Assembly (NCBI GenBank): GCA_947683625.1
Contig: CANTUR010002246.1
Location: 38,501 to 102,500, forward strand
Reading direction: 5' to 3'
Origin: Mallotus nudiflorus
Lineage: Eukaryota; Streptophyta; Magnoliopsida; Malpighiales; Euphorbiaceae
DNA: 64,000 nucleotides
Shown here: positions 23,923 to 31,830 of the stretch, piece by piece
Layout of the letters: every line of letters starts with the position of its first letter
How positions within the stretch are numbered: position 1 is the stretch's first letter
Notes under the pieces: generated by a model
What the model was told of the DNA's origin: nothing
Seen by the model: the letters and a program-made list of their open reading frames with translations, nothing else
The model's database searches: none
Program-made: the position numbers and the translations under genes

Positions 23923-25934
23923 TGTAAGCACCTAATTTCGGGATGCAATTGTGCACAATTGCGATGTAAGCCCCTATGATGAAATTCATTCAAAAATTAA
24001 ACTTGGTTGTCCATTTTCTAGACTTTAGGGACTAGATTAAAACTTTTTCTTTAGGATTTGATTGCAAATAAGTCAATTTTTTAGGGGTCTTTTGGTAATT
24101 AAAGGAGTTGGCATTTAATGCCGATCGGCATTACACAATACCGATTGGCATTCGGCATTATACAATGCCGATCGGCATTGCATAATTTTGACTTGTAAAA
24201 GTTGATTTTTTCTCATATTTTTATCGATTTTTCAGCGTTTTGATTGGTTGAAAATTCAATTTTATCTTTATTATTATCTTATGAAAATTTCAACGCGTTC
24301 AAAATGCTTTAAAAATCAAAATTCTTATCAGGTTGTTTTTTTTAAAAGATGAGTATGTTCCTCCTTTGGAGGAAGCCAGTACGCGCAGACTCTGCTTTAA
24401 AAAGTGGAGTCTGAATGCGTGGAGGAGGACTTTTTTCGAAGGATTTTTTTTTGAGAGGCATACAAAGACACAGTGAGAAAAAAACAGAGAGACTGCGAGC
24501 GTAAAAAACCCTAATTTTGGATACTAAAGTTTTTGAAAGCAATCAAATCCCAGTCCAGAATCAACAATACTTTAATTTCAATGGTGATAATCCAATCTGA
24601 GGGGCTCAAAAAGGGCATTTGCATAGTATCTAAATCTTCAATGTTATTTTCTATTTCATTTTTTACTCTTTTCTATTATTTTTAGTTTATGATTTTTCTT
24701 TTATTTTTTGTTATTGTTTTGATTTTTGATTTCACTACTAATTTGATTACTTGTTTTTTTGTTTTGATATGTGCATGTGGATTGAGGAGGATACTGCTTA
24801 TATTTAAATTAAGCAGAAGGTCCATGGAATGCCATGGAAGAACCTTTGTTGTTTCCAGTAGGATTTAGGATTTTTTTTATTATTTTTCCATTTTTGGTGT
24901 TCTGTATAGTTATTTTAATTTCTGGGTGTATAATCATTTAAATTTAATTTTTGTACGTAGTTTGTAATAGCCCCAATAGTGGGAATAATGAAAATTTTAA
25001 TTTTCTATATTTTAAAATTAATTAGTAATTAGGTTCAATTGGGTAAAAAAAATTAATTAAAATCAATGGTGGCAATAGCTTAAATTAGGGTTTGCATGTA
25101 ATTAATTTAGGGTTTTTTAGAAAATCACTGTAATGTTTATTGGATCCATTTTTTGTGTTTTATTTGTTTTGGGCTTATTTTTTATGTTTTTAACCTTTTG
25201 GGCCCCAAGCCCACGTTTATGTCTAATCCACTTAATAAATAGGCTTAAAAATGATTTAGGTTTTTAAATAATTAAAATCAATTTAGGCCCATTAGGTTAA
25301 TTAGATTTTAGGCCCACTTAGTTAATTAAAATTGTTTAGACTTAGCTTAGCTCACTTAATTTCATTTCTTTTAAAATAAATAGATCTAGGCCCATATTTC
25401 ACTAAAAATAAAACCAATTTAGACTTAGGCCCACTAATTTAATTTTTCTTTAAAATTGAATAGACTTAAGCCCACCTATAGTCCATTTCTCATTTGTAAA
25501 TAATATGTAGACTTAGCTAACTTATAAAATAAAATTAATATAGTTTAGACATAGGGACATTGCCTTTTTTATGCATTTTTCCTTGTAAGTTTATTGACCT
25601 GTTGCCTTTTGGGTTAGATGGATGTTAATTAGGATTTAATAAAATTGCATGTAATTAAAGGATGAAATAATAATTTATAAAATTATTCTAAAAGAACACG
25701 AGACTAAGAGAAGTTAGTATTCCGTATCCAGAATCTCCTAGTTGTGGTGCTAGCTTTATTTTAGAGAATCGAGTACCTCCTTTTTTATTTGTCCCAGTTA
25801 TTACCCTGGGTGGTGACTCCTCATCTCCATGCCATGTCTTTATGGCAGTGGTTAGTGTGTTCTCTAAGGCCCTGAGCCTAAACAGTGTCGTGGTTACTAA
25901 AATCATAGACGTGCGCTAAACCCCACCATCTACA
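23923..25934 (+). repeat. LTR-X: solo LTR of an unidentified retrotransposon inserted in SIRE-B
   Basis: The 2012 bp block begins TGTAAGCACC and ends CATCTACA. It is flanked by GAATG (23918-23922) and AAATG (25935-25939), and the DNA outside rejoins a duplicated stretch of SIRE-B. The sequence is unrelated to the Tekay or Sirevirus LTRs here. It holds a perfect 16-bp palindrome at 23946-23961, a 16-bp palindrome AATGCCGATCGGCATT twice (24117-24132 and 24164-24179), several GGCCCA-type motifs in 25200-25480, and GGTGACTCC near 25811. Tat/Ogre-type origin is possible but unproven. Orientation is a guess. Confidence 0.6.
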
Positions 25935-25939
25935 AAATG

Positions 25940-26709
25940 GTTTTTATCTTTAAAAATAAAATGACTTTCATAAAGATTTTGAGTATCTTTGCTTTCATTG
26001 TTTTGGTTCTTGATCTTTTATTCCCTCTGGTATTATTGGCTCCCTTAGGTCTATTTCCCCTTATATCTCTCTCTTTTCTTTTTATTTTTAACAAAAGGGG
26101 AGAAGAAGCTATGTGCTTAGGGGATAAATAATTATGTTTGTATTTAAGATATGCTAAGTACCACATGATTATGTATGATTGATTGACTAGCTAAACTTTC
26201 TATAATCATGTGATGTTTCAATATATTATATGTACTATTTTATGATGCATTATAGTAGCACTATATGCATATATATTTGAAATTATTTCCTTCATGTAGT
26301 CTAACATTTTTTAATGATCATGTTATCATCATTTGTTATATTAGGCCATGTTCTCGATAATATTTTTATGTTGTCCTTATTCTTGACAAGAAGGATAATA
26401 AAATTTATTTATATTTTTTATCATGTCCAAAAAGGAGGAGAAAACCAAAGAAATATATTTTGTTAAAAGAATAGATTTGTTAAACCCTTATACATGCTAT
26501 GATAATTCATTTATATACTCTGATACATGATAATATTGAAATTATGCATATGTTAAGGGAGAGCAAAATACTTTCTCATTTTGCATCTATTTAATTTGAA
26601 AGGGGGAGCTATTTTAATTAGCATGCTTATACATGTTAGTAATTGTCATACTCCCACACATTATTTATTATCTTTTAAAATTGGTTGTCAAACCTAAAAA
26701 GGGAGAGAT
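25940..26709 (+). other. SIRE-B post-pol region, last part, and polypurine tract
   Basis: Noncoding. Polypurine-like motifs occur near 26094-26106, 26430-26440, 26554-26563 and 26598-26608, and the last one (26695-26708) abuts the 3' LTR and is the expected plus-strand primer. Short open frames around 25930-26166 have no recognisable domain. Confidence 0.7.
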
Positions 26710-28186
26710 TATTGATCATTTGCATGATCAAACTCCAAATTTTAGACTTTGACAAATAATTTTTATACTAATAATTTCAATTAAGTGTGTAGGGAATTAT
26801 ATACTAAACATATATCAAGCATATACACTTTTGGATGAATAGTGACTTTTCGGGCAAATTGAACCTCTAAGATTCAAGAAGGCTTTTGACATCTTTAAAG
26901 CTCTTAAATGAGAAAATGAGCTTCTTCACATTTGAATTAGACATTTGAGATTTTTGAATTGGGCTTATTTGTCAAAATCCAAGTTTATTTGGTTATGCAA
27001 ATTTTGAGTTGAAATCCACATATACGTCTGTCATCTCAGACTGCACATCTCTTAGTATTTTGGACATATCTTGAGTTAAAGAAGTCCAAATAAGGTGATT
27101 AAAAATGATATGAAAAGATAAGTCAAATGTCTAAAAATTTCATGAAGAATTTATGAGAAAATTCAAATTTCTTCAGGAGAAAATCATGGCTTCAACTTGT
27201 GTATAGCTATCTGATAGTATTCTGCATTTCAGATTGCATAGCTCTTAGTATTTTGGACATATCCTGAGCTAAAGAAGTAAAATTTAGGTAATTAAAAATG
27301 ATATGGAAATATAATTCAAATATCTACAGCTTTCATGAAGAAATTATAGGCAAATTCAAATTTCTTCAGGAGCAAATTATGGCTTCAACTTGGGTATAGC
27401 TATTTGATAGTATTCTGCATTTCAAATTGCATAGCTCTTATTATTTTGGACATATCCTGAGATATATATATCCAATTTAGGTGATTCAAAATGATATGGA
27501 AATATAATTCAAATATCTACAGCTTCTATGAAGAAAGTGTGGGCAAATTCAAACTTATTAGGCAGCCAATCATGGTTTCAATTCATGAATAGTTGTCTGA
27601 CAGCATCGCTTTCAATGATTCAAAATATAGACATTGGACAAATCATTTGCACCTCCAACAGCTATGTTTTTAAGTATATATACCTCTAGTTGTTTTTTTA
27701 TCATTTTTTATTTCTTAAGAATTCATTGAGCCTTTAAATTCTCTTAAACAATTCTTTGTTTGTATAACTCTTGTGAGAGTTGGGTGTGTGTTAGAAATAG
27801 AATTTCTCTTCATCTTAAATCTTGGTTAGATTAGAAGGGAATTGAGATTTATTTCTAAAAGAATTGGTTTAAGTGTTGTCCATTGAAACACCTGGGTTTT
27901 TTTTTTAAGTGAGCCTTGAAAACTCATGTTGTAAGGTTATAAGAGTGAGCCATAAAACTATTGTATAATATCAATCTTGTGAATAAGATTATAGGTGATT
28001 AAAAATCCTAACTTAGGGATAAGTTAGGTGGAGACGTAGGATTGTTATGGATTCTGAACTCCTTAAATCCTTGTGTCTTCATTCTTCCTTCTCAACTTCT
28101 ATTTAATTCTAGCAAAAATTCTTTTAATTTCTTATTTTTATTTGATAGTCTTATTCACCCCCCCCCCCCTTCTAGGACTCTTTTTA
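26710..28186 (+). repeat. SIRE-B 3' LTR (1477 bp)
   Basis: Begins TATTGATCATT (TG mutated to TA) and ends TTTTTA (CA mutated to TA). Three repeats of about 193 bp are marked near 27053, 27247 and 27440. A run of C near 28158-28169 precedes the end. The 5-mer AATGT follows at 28187-28191. Confidence 0.92.
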
Positions 28187-28388
28187 AATGTAATAATTCA
28201 TATCAAAACATAATAAAACATGAATTCTCAAAATCATATATTCTATATGCAATGTATATATAGAATAATAACTCACAAGTTTGTGCTCCTTGAGACTGAC
28301 CCGATGGGCCTAGTCCGATAGGCCTCGGTCTCGACGCAGCTGAAAAATAAATAATAATAATAATAATAATAATAATAATCAGAATATA
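28187..28388 (-). repeat. TEK-O 3' LTR, second piece
   Basis: Aligns with 62331-62515 in the TEK-O 5' LTR, from TAATAATTCATATC to the AAT repeat. Cut on the left by SIRE-B (TSD AATGT) and on the right by TEK-P (TSD ATATA at 28384-28388). Confidence 0.88.
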
Positions 28389-28842
28389 TGTAATATCCCG
28401 TGTTTTTAAAATATTTTTACATTGTATCGGGATATGCAGTGTTAATAATTTCTGTATATTATATGATATTTTTATGAGTTGATATGTATTTAAAACCTAT
28501 TTTAATTACTGTGTATTATTTTCAGTGTTTTACGTAAAATTTTCCCGGGACTTGTATTTTCGGGGAAATTTTCACGTAAACAATGTAATATTAATTATTT
28601 TAAATATATTTTCGGACTTGCATGAACTCATGCGTATTTTTAAATTATTAAATAAAGCCTATGTGTGTGTATATTTATTTGATTAGGGTTTAGTATTTCC
28701 CTAATATTTTATTAATTATTTACTAGTTTTATTGTTATTTAATTATTTTTATTTAGTATAAATTATTAAAAAATTAAGTTTTATGTGTGTGGTGTATATT
28801 TGATGTGTGTAATTTAATATTATTTTATTATATAGTGTAAAG

Positions 28843-29152
28843 TATATATATATACATATATACATCAAAATTACAAAAGTTTGGAAAATTACAAAACTGC
28901 CCCCGAGTCTTCTTCTTCCTCCCGACCCTTCCCTTCACCGTCCGGTCGCTGCTACCCGCCATTTCTTCACCTTGGGTGTGCCGTCCGGTGTGCCACCGCC
29001 TTCCCCAACCATTTTCGCCGCCTGAGGTAGCCGTTTCCGGTGCCTGAAAGTCGATTTTGGTCGGAGAAGCCAAAAATCGATCCACCGTCGATCACGCCGA
29101 TTCCGGCCATCGTTTTCGACACCGCCGGTCTTCATCGACTCCTTGAGCTCCG
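28843..29152 (+). promoter_or_regulatory. TEK-P LTR: putative promoter TATA and ATG-free leader exon
   Basis: TATATATATATAC at 28843-28855 is a good TATA box. The following roughly 290 bases contain no ATG and are markedly richer in G and C than the rest of the LTR. They end at CCG followed by GTGAGTGTG, a strong plant 5' splice site. The same layout is visible in the 3' LTR (37071-37381), in TEK-M, in S2 and in TEK-O. The start site itself is inferred. Confidence 0.55.
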
Positions 29153-29986
29153 GTGAGTGTGATTCTAGCTTTGGTTTGAGCTAAAATGATCTAGAATTGC
29201 TTAGGTTTCAAATTTTCAATTTCGGTCATATTAGGGTTTTTGATTTTTTTGAGCTTCGAATTGGATGATTCATGGAAACTTCCTTCACAAATATTGTTCC
29301 TAGTAGCTCAATCTACATGTATGAATTTTTGTAGAATTTTGAAGATTTTTTGGATTTTTGGGTATTTTTGAATATTTTAATATTATTTTCTAATTTTCGG
29401 AAATTAATTATTTAAATTATGAAATTGGAGTTTATGGTTGAATTAGGTGTTGAAATGAATTATAGGAATTTATTTGGAATTTTTATGAATTTCTAGGTAT
29501 TTATTTTGAATTATTGAAGTTATGTGATTTTGAGAAATTAGGGTTAATTGTGTTTTTTATTTGAATTTAATTGGTTAATTGAGTTTAATTATTAATATTA
29601 TTGATAAATATGTTGAGAAAATTAATTTTGGATAATTGTATAATTTTTGGTGAATTTTTGAAGTAATTATAGTATAATTATATATATGGTATGGGTATTT
29701 TGGTAATTTACCCTAAATTGGCTAAAAATGTAATTTAATTGGTTTTAATAGTTATTTAAGGTATAAAAATGATTTCTATAAATTATTTAGTATTTTTAAC
29801 TAATTAAAACTATTTTTCGTGAATTATTTTCAATTATATATATAATATACGATTTTTCTAATATAATGAGTTTTTATCGATTTTTTACTGTGTTTTAAGG
29901 TTAATTATGTAATTTTTACCTATGAGATGTATTTCTAGGTTTTAAGGATATTTTTGGTATAATCTGGAATTTATTCTGTGTTGTGG

Positions 29987-30155
29987 ACCCCGATCGGTAG
30001 ATTGTAGTCTGGAGTCCGACCGAGGGGTTGTGGATTGTGTTGAGCTTATTTTTCGAAGTGTATTTCCTTGCAGGGTGGCTCTACTCTTTTGAGTAGAGAG
30101 ATGTCCGTTTTACAGGGGAGGTTCTGCCGGATTTTTGGTAGAATTCTCGTAAAAC
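29987..30155 (+). other. Tekay LTR conserved fold module (representative copy)
   Basis: Three potential stems in one strand. Stem A pairs ACCCC-TCGGT (29987-30000) with ACCGAGGGGT (30019-30028). Stem B is CTCTACTC, loop TTTT, GAGTAGAG at 30079-30098. Stem C pairs GTTTTAC (30107-30113) with GTAAAAC (30149-30155). The same module occurs at 8711-8885, 18345-18515, 38205-38385, 39950-40110 (stem B deleted), 43700-43880, 49945-50125, 58081-58261 and 62590-62770. It is the best conserved part of these LTRs apart from the ends. Confidence 0.55.
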
Positions 30156-31636
30156 GTGATGTCCAGTCGAACCCTAATTTTGTTTCCGCATTTAATACTC
30201 TAGATTGAATTCTAGGATTTATGTTAGGGTTTATTCTGATGTCTATTAATTTATTGCTTGGTTAGTTACGCCGAGACCGAGGGCTAGTGGACCAGGCCCG
30301 TCGGACCTGTCTCGTGGAGCGCATTAGGTGAGTTACTATACTATATATATATGCTTAGGATGTATGATTTAGAAATGCATGTTTTATGTTGATTAAATAT
30401 GCATAAATAATTTGATTATTTCTTAAGTTTATATTAAGTATATTTTTGGTATATATTAAATTATATACATGCTTTGTAAATAAAATATACTTAAAATGTT
30501 TTTAAATATATTTCCAGCTTAAGTTATGATTTAATTGGATTCATTTGACGTATATATACTCAAAATATACTCGGTTTATTTTTGGTATATTTCTAGTATA
30601 TAATATGGTTTATATTGTTATTTTATTTAAATTCATGCATCATTTATTTGTGAATGAATGTTTTATATTTATTAATGAAGGATATCAATAGAACGTGCTA
30701 CCTAGTGGGCAACACTAGGACCGAGTACGTACCGGTACGCCGTATAGTATTTAGGCTATAATACTAACTAACTGTGGATATTGATTTGATGTGATTATTG
30801 ATATGTGTGAGATGTGGTTTGGGTGTGATTGCTGGAGCTCGGTTGACCAAGTGTCTCGGGGCCAATCACACTGGCAGTCAGACTGCTGGAGCTCGGTTGA
30901 CTTAGTGTCTCGGGGCCAGTCTACTGTCTAAATGGATTAAGTGGATATATTTGGAATAAGTGAGCCTATATGGCTAGAGTGTTGTTTAACACTATTTTCC
31001 TAAGGTTGCGATATTCTAGGGTTCTATATGATCCTTCATAAAAGATGATTTTTAATGAAAAAATATAAAAAAAATGATTTTATTGCATCTGTGTGAAATT
31101 GCCTGTATATATATATATATTATATATATTGTTGACTGTATGCATTATCATTTAGTTTGTATGTATATATATTATAGTAATTCACTCAGTGAGGTCTGAC
31201 TCCCCTCCGTTGACAAGTTTTCAGGAGAGTCAACTTCTTCAGACCTCAATAGCAGGTCGATACGCCGGATTTCTTCCGCCCCGACTTCTTTGTGTAAATT
31301 ATCTACTTGAGTCTTATTTATTTTATCTAGACACTGCAGTAGTTGTGAATTAAAGTATCAGATTTCATATATTTTATTTAAAGAGATGTATTATGTTGAA
31401 ACTGGATTTGTACTAAAAGATTTATGTATCTATGAGATGAGATTTTGATTTAAATCCAGTTGATGTGAATAATATTATGATATTATGATTTTTATTTCCG
31501 CTGCATATATATTTATTATATGATTATTGTTATTGCATGATTTATTTTATTTTTAGGCTTGCTACGGGTTCCGAATTCGAAAGAATTCCCGTTCCCTAGC
31601 GCCGGTCATGGCCCCTGTTTTGGGTCATGACAAAGT

Positions 31637-31648
31637 TGGTATCAGAGC
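31637..31648 (+). other. TEK-P primer-binding site
   Basis: TGGTATCAGAGC, an exact complement of the 3' end of initiator tRNA-Met, four bases after the LTR end. Confidence 0.95.
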
Positions 31649-31830
31649 GGAGTTCTGTGTCAGGGCTTAGTTGTGTGAGTTGTGGCCCTAGTTTTCAGAG
31701 TTGTGTTTTCTGTTGGACTACTGCAGTGTATTAGGTTCGAGTATGTCTTGATAAGTATTCCTTGCTGTAGTTTTCAGTGTTATTCCTCCGTTGTCTGTTT
31801 TGTCTGAATCTTTCCGTTTGTCTTTTTAGA

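Larger units (their letters stand above)
12665..28186 (+). mobile_element. SIRE-B: Ty1-copia Sirevirus (SIRE/Maximus lineage), inactive, with two nested insertions
   Basis: LTRs at 12665-14055 and 26710-28186 enclose gag, protease, integrase, RT and RNase H in Ty1-copia order, and then a post-pol region of about 3.9 kb. Solo LTR S2 (16906-20279) interrupts integrase and LTR-X (23923-25934) the post-pol region. The right flank is AATGT, the left flank GTAGT. These differ, and the matching AATGT lies reverse complemented beside SIRE-A at 6904-6908, which points to an inversion. RT and integrase catalytic residues are lost, so it is dead. Confidence 0.93.
28389..31632 (+). repeat. TEK-P 5' LTR (3244 bp)
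   Basis: Begins TGTAATATCCCG and ends GGGTCATGACA. In order it holds a TATA repeat (28843-28855), a GC-rich ATG-free segment (about 28862-29152), a splice donor (29153), the structured module (29987-30155), GGTATA-type repeats (30425-30600) and a 54-bp direct repeat starting GCTGGAGCTC (30831 and 30885). One base is missing from the stretch before stem B compared with the 3' LTR. Confidence 0.95.
29153..31829 (+). other. TEK-P: putative leader intron, LTR donor to pre-gag acceptor
   Basis: Donor GTGAGTG at 29153. The acceptor is TTTGTCTTTTTAG ending at 31829, preceded by a long pyrimidine-rich run and a CTGAAT branch-like motif at 31804-31809, and followed by one base and the gag ATG. Splicing would remove 2677 nt, including most of the LTR, the primer site and many upstream ATGs. 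The acceptor is conserved in TEK-M (CAG in place of TAG) and TEK-O. Not tested by any transcript. Confidence 0.5.

Noticed and set aside
24342..24542. Possible small gene in LTR-X
   Set aside because: No start context, no domain, and it lies inside a TSD-flanked LTR.
28828..29135. Arg/Gly-rich frames antisense to the TEK-P leader, and similar ones at 37182-37364, 44777-45032 and 63643-63962
   Set aside because: They follow from GC-rich composition without stops, differ between copies and have no domain.
30425..30600. Repeated GGTATA motifs as a possible CRISPR-like or satellite array
   Set aside because: Irregular spacing, no spacers, AT-rich and found in each Tekay LTR; ordinary LTR composition in a plant genome.
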